Assembly (NCBI GenBank): GCA_040182905.1
Contig: JARQWU010000001.1
Span: 33,383-97,382 of the forward strand
Direction: 5' to 3'
DNA: 64,000 nucleotides
Source: Barthelona sp. PAP020
Taxonomy: Eukaryota > Metamonada: BaSk clade
The position numbers and the translations under genes were made by a program. The notes beneath the pieces are model-generated. The model was given only the letters and a program-made list of their open reading frames with translations. It had not been told where the DNA came from and searched no databases. Shown one piece after another: positions 54,432 to 64,000 of this stretch. Each line of letters opens with the position of its first letter. The first letter of the stretch is position 1.

Positions 54432-57400
54432 CTAATAAGATTCAAAGACCCAACGACCTTCAGCTTCATATTCATCAATACGATTAGAAGCAGAAGTTTC
54501 ATCGAAATTACCGTATACAGTTAAAGCTTTTATAACAGCTTTTCTGATGTTGGCAGGGATTCTGCCAGCAGGACCACAATAAGTGAAAGAACCACCTTCA
54601 ACCTCCATAACATTGTAAAGAATTTCAGGATTTTCAACCATCTTGTCAGTGACATAAACTTTCTTATTTGGGTTATCACGTGAAAATGCATAGAAAGGTA
54701 CAATAGTGCCATCCTTTTCCCATTTCTTCCATTCATGAGACATGAGGAAATCCTTGTTGGCATATCTACAACCCAAAAACATGTACATTTGACCAATCTT
54801 TTCATCCTTTCCGGCTTCTTTTCTTGTGAGTTCCTTATCTTGAGCAAAACCACGGAATGGCGCCATACCGGTACCAAGCCCACATGAAATAACAGGCTTT
54901 GATTTTTCAGGAGGAACCAATGGAGATTCATGAATGGAAATAGGAACAAGTACTTCTTCAACAGAAGGATCAATTTCTTCCAACCAACCAGTAGCCAAAC
55001 CAGTGATACTCTTTCCAGACTTAGTTTGATGCTTGACAATACCAATCAACAATTCCAGATCTTCAGGATGCATAAGATGAGATGAAGCAATGGAATACAA
55101 ACGAGGAGAAATCAAAGGAATCATTTCAACCAAATAGTGAAGAGGAGGACGACAAGAAGAATAACGAACTAAAACATCCAAAAAGTTAGTTCCATGCATG
55201 GATCTGTCAGCAGCAAGCTTCTCAGAACCAGCCTTTGAACCCAAGAAAGAAAGTTCTTGACGTTCTTGAAGATTGGTTGCAAATGGAGCAAGTTTCTTGT
55301 AAAAGTCACGTCCAGCAAGACTATAGAAATCGAGATAGTAAGTTGCCAATTGTTTAATTGTCATGGGCTTGCTTAAAGCCTCAATTTCACCAGCACCTCC
55401 AATAGGTTCAATAGCAATTGTTGTGTTAGGATCAGCTCCATACCATTCAAGGAAAATTCTGACTCTTTCCTTCTTGTTGGCAGGCCAAATACCAACATGC
55501 CATCCAGTCTTATATTTAAGACCACTTCCACGAAGATCCAAATTAATGAAACGAGAATCTTGCTCATAATCATTGGGAGTAATTCTCTTATTTTCAGTCA
55601 TACGAACAAAAGTACAACCAGGAGGTGGTGGTCCTCTAGGATCAGATACTGGGGCTGTAAGAACACATCTGTATTGAGGATTGGGAATACCAAGAGGAAT
55701 TCCTTCTTCAATGCCTAAAATTTCCATGAATGTATCAGCGAAAGGTTGGAAAGCACCATCATAACCTTGAGCATGCTTTTCATCACCAATACCACGGTTG
55801 AGAATAGCTTTAGCACCCTTTGAAACCATAGCATCAAAGAACATACCACCAGCTTTGTTGAAATTATCACCATAAGCGGTAGAACCAATACCGAAAACAC
55901 CAAAGTTGACACCTTCAAGAGCTGTTTCATCTAAATTGATGAGAGAATCGTAGAAGTCAAGACCCATACCAGGAATTTCACCCATTCCATAAGTACAAGA
56001 CATAAGAACAACAGTAGAATATTGTTTTAAATCAGCAGCAGACATTGTGTCCATTGCTTTAACAACAGCAGAAGCACCACCAGAAGAAAGTTTTTGAGAC
56101 AAAGATTTGGCGAAACCAGCAGTATTTCCAGTGACAGTTGCGTATGTGATGAGAATGCAATCTCCATCAGTTTCAGTAGCAGTAGTTGCAGCTTCAGGTT
56201 TAACAAAAGGAGCAGATCTGTCAGTATAGTGAGTGTGTAATTCATGATGAGAAACATGACCACAAGGCTTCTTTAACCATTCATCATACAGAGTTTGAAC
56301 TTCGGTGTTTTTGTGTGAAACGCGAATTTTTGAGAATTCATCAATCTTATAAATAGCTTCAGAACGTTTCTTTAAAATATCATGATCAAGAGATTTTGGT
56401 TGACCACCACCACCAATACATCCACCAGGACAGGCCATTACTTCAATGAAATGATATTCAACTTCAGAAGCACTACGACCCTTCAAAAGCTTTTGAGCTG
56501 AGGCAATACCACCACAAATAGCAATCTTAACATCAATAGTGGGACCATTCTTAATAGGAATTGGAACAACAGCATCACGAACTCCAAATGAACCACGACA
56601 TTGTTTAAGATCAACTTTATCCAACTCATTTCCAGTTAACATAAAATATGCAGTTCTTAAGGCAGCTTCCATAACACCACCAGAAGCACCAAAAATGGCA
56701 GCAGCACCGGATGATTCTCCTAAAGTAGAATCAAAATCTTTACTATATGCCTCCATATTATCAATATCAATCTTTTGATCTCTAATCATCTTACCCAATT
56801 CTCGAGTGGTTAACACACAATCAATATCAGGATGACAATTGTGAGCTAATTCTGTTCTTTGACACTCTTGCTTTTTGGCAGTACAAGGCATAATTGCGAC
56901 AGAATAGATATCTTCAGGTTTAATGTTCATCTTCTTAGCCCAATAAGTTTTGATAACAGCACCAAGCATTCCCATAGGGGATTTACATGAAGAAATATGA
57001 GGAATAATATCTGGACGACGTTTTTCAACATAATTAATCCAAGCTGGGCAACAAGAAGTAAACATAGGCAAAGGAGCAGCATCATCCTTAGGTTCCAAAA
57101 CATTATCAGTAACACGTTGAATAAACTCAGTGGCTTCTTCCATAATGGTCAAATCGGCTGTTAAATTGGTATCAAATACATAATTGAAACCTAAAGCACG
57201 AAGACTTTGAACCATTAAATCAGTATTAATTTCACCAGGAAGTTGACCCAATTCTTCTCCTAAACCAACACGTACAGCAGGAGCAGTTTGAACAACAACA
57301 ACCTTACCATTTCTCATGGCTTCATAAACCTTATGTGTATCATCAACAGCAGAAATTGCTCCAACTGGACAATAAGTAGTACATTGACCACAAGCAATAC

Positions 57401-58019
57401 ATGCCAAATCACTAATGTGATCAGCACCCTTAAGACCAATAACAGAACGTTCACCAAGTTCATCAATTTCAGATTTCATTTGTAAAACGTTCATGAATTG
57501 CATATCGTTACAAGCACGAACACATCTTGAACAATCAACGCAAAGAGAACTGTCAATCTTAATAGAACCATTATTATCTTGAACAGTATTGGCCCAATTC
57601 ATCAAAGCATCAAATTCAGTATTAATAACCTTTTCCATTTTAGGACGGGTATTATTTTGAATTGTTTTAAGAGCTTCAGTCGCAGCCAAACGAACTCTGG
57701 GAGTATTAGTATTAATTTTCATTCCATCCTTGATTCCAGAACAACAAGCAAGAGAAAGATCTTTTTCACCTTCGATCTCAACGACGCAAACACGACAACG
57801 ACCAGCAGGTTTCAGACGGGGATGGTGACATAAAGCTGGAACGAAGTTTCCAGTAGAATGGCAAGCATCATAAATGGATAAAGATGCAGGAACTTCATGA
57901 TCAACACCATTAATATTAATGGTAACTTTTTCTCCATCGATTACATCAGTTGTGTTTCGAACGTTTGAGGTAGAATTAATTGCTCTTTCAGAAAACCTTG
58001 TTTGAGCTGTGTTGGACAT
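54432..58019 (-). CDS. HYDA: [FeFe]-hydrogenase fused to flavodoxin and NADPH-cytochrome-reductase domains
   Basis: 1195 residues from the ATG at 58019. The order is: a [2Fe-2S] domain (30-105; C-x11-C-x2-C-x13-C pattern in CHSTGNFVPALCHH...CRVC), two [4Fe-4S] motifs (CVDCSRCVRAC, CIACGQCTTYCP) and the H-cluster domain with all three signatures, TSCCPAW, MPCTAKKQE and EVMACPGGCIGGGGQP. Flavodoxin follows (about 627-775, ATVTGNTAGFA), then FAD binding (RLYSIASS, GLATGWL) and NADPH binding (GTGMAPFRGF, CGPAG) ending in VFESY. The His-Cys cluster found in some monomeric hydrogenases is not seen. It could move electrons between NAD(P)H and protons, with or without ferredoxin. There is no clear organelle presequence, so it may be cytosolic. 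Similar hydrogenase-CysJ fusions are known, as I recall, from some anaerobic protists. It appears highly expressed from its codon use. Confidence 0.95.
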   Translation of the reverse strand: MSNTAQTRFSERAINSTSNVRNTTDVIDGEKVTININGVDHEVPASLSIYDACHSTGNFVPALCHHPRLKPAGRCRVCVVEIEGEKDLSLACCSGIKDGMKINTNTPRVRLAATEALKTIQNNTRPKMEKVINTEFDALMNWANTVQDNNGSIKIDSSLCVDCSRCVRACNDMQFMNVLQMKSEIDELGERSVIGLKGADHISDLACIACGQCTTYCPVGAISAVDDTHKVYEAMRNGKVVVVQTAPAVRVGLGEELGQLPGEINTDLMVQSLRALGFNYVFDTNLTADLTIMEEATEFIQRVTDNVLEPKDDAAPLPMFTSCCPAWINYVEKRRPDIIPHISSCKSPMGMLGAVIKTYWAKKMNIKPEDIYSVAIMPCTAKKQECQRTELAHNCHPDIDCVLTTRELGKMIRDQKIDIDNMEAYSKDFDSTLGESSGAAAIFGASGGVMEAALRTAYFMLTGNELDKVDLKQCRGSFGVRDAVVPIPIKNGPTIDVKIAICGGIASAQKLLKGRSASEVEYHFIEVMACPGGCIGGGGQPKSLDHDILKKRSEAIYKIDEFSKIRVSHKNTEVQTLYDEWLKKPCGHVSHHELHTHYTDRSAPFVKPEAATTATETDGDCILITYATVTGNTAGFAKSLSQKLSSGGASAVVKAMDTMSAADLKQYSTVVLMSCTYGMGEIPGMGLDFYDSLINLDETALEGVNFGVFGIGSTAYGDNFNKAGGMFFDAMVSKGAKAILNRGIGDEKHAQGYDGAFQPFADTFMEILGIEEGIPLGIPNPQYRCVLTAPVSDPRGPPPPGCTFVRMTENKRITPNDYEQDSRFINLDLRGSGLKYKTGWHVGIWPANKKERVRIFLEWYGADPNTTIAIEPIGGAGEIEALSKPMTIKQLATYYLDFYSLAGRDFYKKLAPFATNLQERQELSFLGSKAGSEKLAADRSMHGTNFLDVLVRYSSCRPPLHYLVEMIPLISPRLYSIASSHLMHPEDLELLIGIVKHQTKSGKSITGLATGWLEEIDPSVEEVLVPISIHESPLVPPEKSKPVISCGLGTGMAPFRGFAQDKELTRKEAGKDEKIGQMYMFLGCRYANKDFLMSHEWKKWEKDGTIVPFYAFSRDNPNKKVYVTDKMVENPEILYNVMEVEGGSFTYCGPAGRIPANIRKAVIKALTVYGNFDETSASNRIDEYEAEGRWVFESY

Positions 58020-58836
58020 CAAAACTATCAACAAAAATTATAAATTGAAAAAAAAAGACAATTCAACATCATTCTGGAGAATATGAGCTCAAATAAATCT
58101 TGACCACATAAAAAAAAAATTATAAACCACTTATTGGTTTTAAATACTTTCAGTTTTAAATTGGTTCATCAAAGTAACCAGTTTTTTTATGAAAAACAAA
58201 AAATACAAAAGTGCGTTCTTTCTTTCAAAAATTTTCAAGTTCTTTTTTTAAAACCGAAATGTTTCAATAATAAACAGACACAACTATTGTAATTGTTAAT
58301 AAAATAAAAGAAAATTTGAAGGAAATTATCAAAATTGGATTTTGTCAAAACCAATTTCCAAACAAAATCAAACAATTTTTTTCAATTCTAATTGTTGTAG
58401 TATGATATTTTAATCATGTTTGGAAAATTTTCAAACAAAAATCCGTTTTTTTTTTGGTTGGTTTCACCAATTGTTAGATGTTTCCTTTAATATAAATTCG
58501 TAAAATTCATATATTTAAAGCAAAAACTAACTAATGAATTATGTCTTTTATTTATTCAAGATGAGAAACGAAAAAAATCTTGATTTTGGTGATTAATCTT
58601 ATGATTTCTATAATAATCATTTATAAACATTCAAATATATGGTATTTAACTTAAAATTTATATTGAATATATGAAATTATCAAATCAAAAACTGATAGAA
58701 CCAATATTACGTTTATTATGTCTTTAAAATAGTAATAATCGTATTATAAAAATTAAATATCCTTCAATTAAAAAACGCTTTGGCAAAAAAAAAAAAGGCG
58801 GTTATTCCTTTTTCTTTACTTCATTAAATTAACATA
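58020..58836. other. Divergent intergenic region, hydrogenase / unknown gene
   Basis: About 815 bp, the second longest gene-free stretch with known sequence. It is very AT-rich, with several A and T runs. No open frame, RNA structure or repeat is recognised. It contains the promoters of the hydrogenase (leftward) and of the 58.8-kb gene (rightward). Confidence 0.45.
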
Positions 58837-60243
58837 ATGGATTTGGGAACAATTGAATTGGCCCAATATCTTGATAATCATGCAAAACAATTGAACAAAT
58901 CACCGATATTACCAAAATTATTAAAAACCATGAGTAATTCAACCAAAACTGATAAAAAAGAAGATATATTCTTCAATAATTCAATCGAACAAAAAATAAA
59001 TCCAAATTTTATACGTTCTTCTTCAATTACAAATGATTCATCAAACATAAATATTTACGACAATGATATGATGGATATATCTAATGAAGAAATTGAAAAG
59101 CAAAGTCAATCACTCCAAAATAATATGACAATGACACATTTTTCAATTGAAGACAATCCTACTTCCAAAGAATTGCATAATCAACCGAAAAAAGAAAAGG
59201 TCATTTTAACTTCCAAAGTTTCTCCTTTGCTTGATGATAATCCAACTGTTGTTCTCAATATGAATCCTGAAACCACCAATTTTTCACCATCAATTAGAAG
59301 TGATAAGTCTGTGACAAAGAGTAAAACATCTCTTTCAATACCTGAATCCAAAAAAATACCTTCAAAAAAACATTTGGCTTCCACCGATATTGATAATACA
59401 CAGTCTTCTTTAAGGTTGAGTGACAGTAGTCCTTCTGCTTCCTACGGATTTAGTGAAGAAACTGAATCACCATATAATTTGACTCTTACTGAAAATTCTT
59501 CTGTTTTTTCAACCCCTGGAATTGAGAATCTCACCACATTTTCAGAAAGTGATATGAATATGGATTTGTCTGAAGAATCAATATCTCCCATATCTCGTCA
59601 ATTTATCAAAGAAATTGGAAACATGGTTGAAAAGACAAAATACAAAAGGCAAATCAAAAGCAATTTCTTTAGTATTGACCAAAGGAATGAAAAACCTCCC
59701 TTTATTCACAAACAAAATTTAAATAATAACATAAATACGTTGAAGATGTTTAAAAAAGGAGTTGACTGTGAAACGCAGCATTATCTAAATGTACAAAGTA
59801 AAAGAGATTTTGGCATACAATCTTTTCCAACAAAAAGAGACAATTCAACTGAAATTGAAAAAAAGACGAAAAATATGTCCACCCAATTTGGTCAATCAAC
59901 ATCTTTCAATCCTCATAGTTTTGATGAATGTTTACAGAAGGATTTAGACATTCCAGATACATTTATTTCTCCCAATAATGCTATAGAGATCTTTATAGAA
60001 AATGATGAAACCATAATTAGAATTTTAGATAAAAGCAAAAAAATTTTCATTGAAAATGATATGGGAACAAAAAAAAGATTTGTTTTGGAAGCGTCCAACG
60101 ATAATTTGATGGAAAACACAATGGATAAAGAATATATATCCAAAGATCTAAATTTTCATGTCAATCCAAATCTTGAATATCACAAAATGAATTTATTTGA
60201 TAATTTAAAAGATATTAATTCAATGCTAAATGATATTTCATAA
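58837..60243 (+). CDS. Unknown Ser/Asn/Thr-rich, probably disordered protein (468 aa)
   Basis: The N-terminal patch MDLGTIELAQYLDNHAKQLN may be a short helix. The rest is Ser/Asn/Thr/Lys-rich with acidic clusters and many SP, SxE and TxxS sites. A more ordered segment near 370-410 (CLQKDLDIPDTFISPNNAIE, FIENDETIIRILDKSKK) contains two similar IFIEND units. No membrane span or known domain is seen. The ATG follows an AT-rich leader. Its last 29 bases overlap the end of the small membrane-protein gene on the other strand. The function is unknown. Confidence 0.6.
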   Translation: MDLGTIELAQYLDNHAKQLNKSPILPKLLKTMSNSTKTDKKEDIFFNNSIEQKINPNFIRSSSITNDSSNINIYDNDMMDISNEEIEKQSQSLQNNMTMTHFSIEDNPTSKELHNQPKKEKVILTSKVSPLLDDNPTVVLNMNPETTNFSPSIRSDKSVTKSKTSLSIPESKKIPSKKHLASTDIDNTQSSLRLSDSSPSASYGFSEETESPYNLTLTENSSVFSTPGIENLTTFSESDMNMDLSEESISPISRQFIKEIGNMVEKTKYKRQIKSNFFSIDQRNEKPPFIHKQNLNNNINTLKMFKKGVDCETQHYLNVQSKRDFGIQSFPTKRDNSTEIEKKTKNMSTQFGQSTSFNPHSFDECLQKDLDIPDTFISPNNAIEIFIENDETIIRILDKSKKIFIENDMGTKKRFVLEASNDNLMENTMDKEYISKDLNFHVNPNLEYHKMNLFDNLKDINSMLNDIS

Positions 60244-60613
60244 TTAATTCATCATTTTCATCTAAACATGTCAAAGTTTTCCAAGGAATTTGTTCAACAT
60301 TATAGGATTGTTGAATTCCATTCCATGTAGGAAATTGATTTTGAACAGTTTTAATTTTAAACATTAATATTGTTGAAATTGAAAAAACTGTAAAAATTGT
60401 TATTATTGTTACAAATGTTAATTTAAAATCAAATATATTATGATTTATTTGATTCAAATCATTAATTTCACCTATTATTGTTAAATTTGTAAAACAAAGT
60501 TCATTAATATCATCTTCACATTCAATTGTTTCGTACAATATGATGTCTTCATTTAATCTGAAACAATTAACTGTAAACAACAATAATATAAAATAAATAT
60601 ATCTAAACAACAT
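60215..60613 (-). CDS. Small type I membrane protein (132 aa), unknown
   Basis: A cleavable-looking signal peptide (MLFRYIYFILLLFTVNCF) leads into a luminal part of about 45 residues. This has two cysteines (ECEDD, LCF) and one Asn-glycosylation site (NLT). One membrane span (LTFVTIITIFTVFSISTILMF) and a tail of about 45 residues follow. This ordered layout supports a real gene despite its small size. It is convergent with the 58.8-kb gene and overlaps its last 29 bases. No family is recognised. p24-like or receptor-accessory functions are possible but unsupported. Confidence 0.6.
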   Translation of the reverse strand: MLFRYIYFILLLFTVNCFRLNEDIILYETIECEDDINELCFTNLTIIGEINDLNQINHNIFDFKLTFVTIITIFTVFSISTILMFKIKTVQNQFPTWNGIQQSYNVEQIPWKTLTCLDENDELIMKYHLALN

Positions 60614-61135
60614 TTTATTATTAAAAATGAATGATGCAGGTAAAAAGAAATTTTTTTATGTTCAATCATTTTACAAATTTCGTTGTTATAAATTGTCTAA
60701 AAACCAATTATTTTTATGTCAAAAAAATGATAATTTCAATTTTCAATAAAAGAAAATAAAATGTAAAGATTTTACAAGCATTTTCATAAATAACACATGT
60801 ATGACCCACACAGATGATATTAGAAGAGAAAGAAGCATCATATCAGAAGTCGAACATTAAAGTATGGAAAAATCGAGAAACTGATCTCAAACATAAAGAT
60901 AAAGCCAACTCATAACCCACTTACTTTAAGAATTTTTGAATTTAATCATCGTCTCACATTCTTTTTTTTTGCAGATAACGTCCTAGAATCTTCCTCCCTG
61001 AAATTTTTTAATCATCGTACAGCTCAACGTAATGGGTCCATTTAAAAATAAAAGTCTTTTAAAATTTATAAAAAAAACAAATAACAAAAAAATTTTTTCT
61101 TCTGCATTATTTACACCAAAAATATTAATAATATT
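60614..61135. other. Intergenic region with a direct repeat
   Basis: 522 bp between two minus-strand genes. The part 60795-61040 has higher GC than normal spacer. It holds the word TTTAATCATCGT twice (60941-60952 and 61007-61018), ACGATGATTAAA on the minus strand. I looked for snRNA, snoRNA, SRP and tRNA signatures and recognised none. Confidence 0.4.
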
Positions 61136-63064
61136 TTAATTAGAACCAAATATATAAGTTGTACATAATATATGAACACCAACTGAAGCTAAATAACCAA
61201 GAATGATCATCCAAGCATATTTAAGATGAGCCTTGAATGTAAAAATACCTCTTGCTGCTCCCATTAAGGCAACACCCGCGGCAGATCCCATAGCCAACAT
61301 GGAACCTCCACAACCAGTTGTTAATGTTACTAACAACCAATTTCCAGCATCCATGGATGGATTCATTTCCAAAACTGAAAACATACAAGGAATATTGCCA
61401 AGAACAGCAGATGCAACACCAATAATCACATTAGCAACCCAAGACTCCAAAGCACTATAAAGAATAGAGGCCAATTTTTGCAAATAACCAAAAGTAGCCA
61501 AACCACCAATTGACATAATAATTGCATAGAAGAATAAAAGTGTATCCCACTCTGTTTTAGCTCCAAGGACATTTTTAAATATGTCAAAAGGCTCAAATGG
61601 ATTGCCCTCCGTAACACGATAACCGTGTGCAGCCAGACGAGCTTTGGAAATGACAGTTTTCTTATTTATCATTTTCTCATACTTACGAATGTACCAAGAA
61701 AGAATAGACAATAAACCAAAACCGAAAAACATTGTGACAGCTGTTGGGATATGAAAAAAATTAAACCCACAGACAACCATCGCAATTGTAACTAAAAACA
61801 AAACAGCAGTCGGAATAGCTCCAGGCATTAAATGTGCTGCAGGGTTAACGGCAACTACATGTTCTGGAATTGTTTTGGGAATCTTTAAGGACATCAGAAA
61901 AGCTGGTACTAACCAATTAACCAAACAAGGAATAATCAATCGGAAGAATTGTAAGAATTCGAGTTTTCCTGCTTGCCAAACCATTAAAGTAGTGATATCA
62001 CCGAATGGAGAAAACGCCCCACCAGCGTTAGCGGCCACAACTATGTTTGCACAACTGATTAAAACAAATATATCATCATTTTCACGCTCCTTTTTGATCT
62101 TCTCAAAGGTTTGATCACGTATCACTTTGTTGTTAATATATCTATCACTTACAATTGGGGCAGATGAGTGACTCAACTCCTTAGAATCAATGGCAGCGAC
62201 AAGCTTCATAGCATTAAACTGCCGAGTAGGAATATCCACTTCAACTCCACAAGACTCTTCCATATCAATTTGTAGTTCTGAAAGATCAATAGTATTGTCT
62301 AACTCCCCTAAATCATTCTCGTGTTCACTAGAAATTGAAATATCCCCATTTATCTCAGGAATCCCAACAATATTTTCCATTTCTAATGAATTAGTGATGG
62401 CACGTTCCTCATATATCTTTCGAATATCAACACTAGGCCTTCCATTTTCGTCTAATTGATAAATTTCAGGTTCAACTTTTCCATCTGCTTGTCGCAAAAA
62501 CTCTTGTCTAAACATCTCGGCTAATACCAAATCATTTTCATCATCAGATTCCAGTTCTTCCTCTAAATCTGAAATAACTGATGAGTCTTCATCAATAACA
62601 ACACCACCAACAGAACATACAACTGTTCCCATAACTAAAGCAGTGGTCAAATTATCAGCAATAGGTCCAATGATTAGGGATAATAGACCGGTGACCCAGA
62701 ATAAATTTCTTTTGTGAAAACGTTTATTCACCAAATACGCTTTAAAAGCTTCAAAAACACCACGATCTTCCATTGTAGCAACAAAACTCATGGCGGCTAA
62801 AACAAACAAAAATATATCTGTGAATTCTAATAAATATTCGTGTGCTGCATGTTTAACAAGAGATATCTTTTCACCCTCAACTAAAACTGTCTCATTTCTC
62901 AATGCAATACCCGCCAAAATCCAAATTAAACCAGTAACTACCAATAAAGGCTTTGATTTTTTGATACCTAATTCTTCTTCAAAAATAGCCATTGTTATTC
63001 CCACAAAGAATAATATTACACTCACAATACCCAATGGGTGACTAATGTGAGAAGTGACTGACAT
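61136..63064 (-). CDS. NHAD: NhaD-type sodium/proton antiporter with acidic cytosolic insertion
   Basis: 642 residues with 10-12 membrane spans of the ion-transporter superfamily. NhaD marks include IGPIADNLTTALVMGTVV (inverted-repeat hairpin carrying DN), VAANAGGAFSPFGDITTLMVWQAGKL (the second hairpin, with SPxGD) and SAVLGNIPCMFSVLEM and TTGCGGSMLAMGSAAGVALMG near the end. The protein exchanges Na+ or Li+ for H+, and the family is typical of marine or alkaliphilic bacteria and plant plastids. Residues about 155-330 are a hydrophilic, Glu/Asp-rich insertion between spans (LEEELESDDENDLV), absent from bacterial members and probably regulatory. No organelle presequence is seen. Presence of a sodium exporter suggests a saline habitat. 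Confidence 0.88.
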   Translation of the reverse strand: MSVTSHISHPLGIVSVILFFVGITMAIFEEELGIKKSKPLLVVTGLIWILAGIALRNETVLVEGEKISLVKHAAHEYLLEFTDIFLFVLAAMSFVATMEDRGVFEAFKAYLVNKRFHKRNLFWVTGLLSLIIGPIADNLTTALVMGTVVCSVGGVVIDEDSSVISDLEEELESDDENDLVLAEMFRQEFLRQADGKVEPEIYQLDENGRPSVDIRKIYEERAITNSLEMENIVGIPEINGDISISSEHENDLGELDNTIDLSELQIDMEESCGVEVDIPTRQFNAMKLVAAIDSKELSHSSAPIVSDRYINNKVIRDQTFEKIKKERENDDIFVLISCANIVVAANAGGAFSPFGDITTLMVWQAGKLEFLQFFRLIIPCLVNWLVPAFLMSLKIPKTIPEHVVAVNPAAHLMPGAIPTAVLFLVTIAMVVCGFNFFHIPTAVTMFFGFGLLSILSWYIRKYEKMINKKTVISKARLAAHGYRVTEGNPFEPFDIFKNVLGAKTEWDTLLFFYAIIMSIGGLATFGYLQKLASILYSALESWVANVIIGVASAVLGNIPCMFSVLEMNPSMDAGNWLLVTLTTGCGGSMLAMGSAAGVALMGAARGIFTFKAHLKYAWMIILGYLASVGVHILCTTYIFGSN

Positions 63065-64000
63065 AAAACTAAAAAAAAAAAAAATTCAGATGTTTCTGAG
63101 TTGAGTGCTCAACTTGTTAATTTTTTAATAACAATTCATTCATTGTTCTTCTTGCAATTCTTTTTTTTTTAAACTTGGAATTTCTTTTAGAAATACATTC
63201 TTCTATCCGTTGTGAAGGTGTTATGCATCATTTCAACCAATTTTTTATATTAACAATTAAAAATGTTTACTGTTTACATTTTAATTCTCCTTTGAATGCG
63301 AAAGATTAAAATATTGAAGAAACAATACAATTTTAAAATATGTGTTTCTCCAAAAAGAAGCCAAAACTTTTTACTTAAAAATCATAATAAATCCATTTAC
63401 ATATTACTGAATTAGAAAATTCAATTTATTTTTAATTTGAACACGCATTAAAGTGGAAAAGAAAAAAAAATCACACACAAAAAAAAAAAAAAAAACTAAC
63501 ATAACCTGTCAAATAGAGATTTCATCATCTTTCTTTTCAAAATGATTTCATTATCATCTTCAATTTACAAATTTTTTAAAAAATTGGTTTTTGAATTTTA
63601 ACTGTTCTCTTTTTTCAAAGAAATGGTATTTGTCAATTTCAAAAAATTCATTTATCAATTTTAAAGCCAAAAATAATAAAACAAAAATATACATTATCTA
63701 CTTATGAATTTATTTCCAAGCCAAGAAGCACTGTGCGTATGAGTGAATAAAAAAGAATAGTGTATATTTGGTTAAAGGCTTTCGAGGCCCGATTGATCTC
63801 TTGAAAAACTTTAGATTTTCTAAGGTAAAGTTTAAACTTTAAAATTTTGCTTTTGCAAAAATACAAAAAAATAGGAATGAAGAATTTCTCCAAAATTTTC
63901 ATACTTGATCGTTCAAATTACATTTCAGTCCCTCAATTCCCCTCCTGGGATTTTGACTGAAATTTGCTAGAATGAGTTTTCTGAGTTTACTTTCTTTGTA
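63065..64000. other. Gene-free right end of the window
   Basis: 936 bp upstream of NhaD, AT-rich with homopolymer runs. The only open frame above 60 codons (63702-63902, minus) is low in information and not credible. A 9-bp hairpin lies near the end. A gene may start beyond the window. Confidence 0.45.
63922..63963. other. Perfect 9-bp stem hairpin
   Basis: ATTTCAGTC (63922-63930) pairs with GACTGAAAT (63955-63963). The loop contains CCC/GGG that could pair as well. Whether this is an RNA, a repeat terminus or chance is unknown. Confidence 0.35.

Noticed and set aside
54530-55045. 171-codon frame inside the hydrogenase fusion
   Set aside because: An alternative frame of the reductase domain, whose own frame carries all FAD and NADPH motifs.
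63702-63902. 66-codon minus-strand frame
   Set aside because: Short, Lys/Phe/Leu-rich, no good start context and no recognisable motif.

Overview
The window is nuclear DNA of an AT-rich, gene-dense, intron-poor unicellular eukaryote. It carries RPL5, RPB5, SF3B4, a SWI/SNF ATPase, APC8/CDC23, V-ATPase subunit B, VPS13 and VPS41. Flagellar-type genes (IQUB, an ARMC2-like ARM-repeat protein) point to a flagellated cell. A multidomain [FeFe]-hydrogenase and a mitochondrial-type Hsp70 point to an anaerobe with a mitochondrion-related organelle. Two introns are visible, 38 and 40 nt long. Both have a CTAAC branch motif close to the 3' TAG, a layout known from metamonads such as Trichomonas. Canonical AATAAA signals lie behind several stops, and there are two GPI-anchor genes (PIG-C, PIG-O) and an NhaD-type antiporter. 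A metamonad or other free-living, perhaps marine, anaerobic flagellate fits, but I cannot name the organism. A run of 100 N at 36985-37084 shows that this is a scaffold.

Layout. 1-5116 (-): N-terminal 1705 codons of VPS13, running off the left edge. 5.5-11.1 kb: ARM-repeat protein, CPBP membrane protease, PIG-O. 11.4-17.5 kb (-): a 2042-residue protein with about 20-24 membrane spans and a C-terminal calpain fold, a DEK1/TML-calpain architecture whose catalytic residues look lost. 17.8-31.7 kb: Trl1-like RNA repair protein, CDC23, a WD40 gene with a one-base frameshift, PIG-C, a WD40 paralogue, VPS41, NOP53. 32.0-36.5 kb: giant prominin-like protein. 36.7-37.4 kb: diverged inverted repeat around the gap. 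37.6-44.2 kb: IQUB, two small unknown proteins, an LCMT1-like methyltransferase, a lid-less mtHsp70 without an AUG, V-ATPase B. 44.3-54.3 kb: small unknown protein, MAP kinase with a TQY loop, RPL5, RanBP1-like, SF3B4, SWI/SNF ATPase, RPB5, SVP26/TEX261, unknown. 54.4-58.0 kb (-): hydrogenase fused to flavodoxin and CPR-type reductase. 58.8-63.1 kb: unknown serine/asparagine-rich protein, small type I membrane protein, NhaD. 63.1-64.0 kb: no gene seen.

There are no operons. Many genes are divergent pairs with intergenic gaps of about 50-170 bp, so promoters must be compact and often shared. Functional themes are membrane traffic and lipid transfer (VPS13, VPS41, SVP26), GPI anchoring, the flagellum, anaerobic redox metabolism and ion homeostasis (NhaD, V-ATPase). 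No virus, toxin, CRISPR or tRNA gene was recognised.
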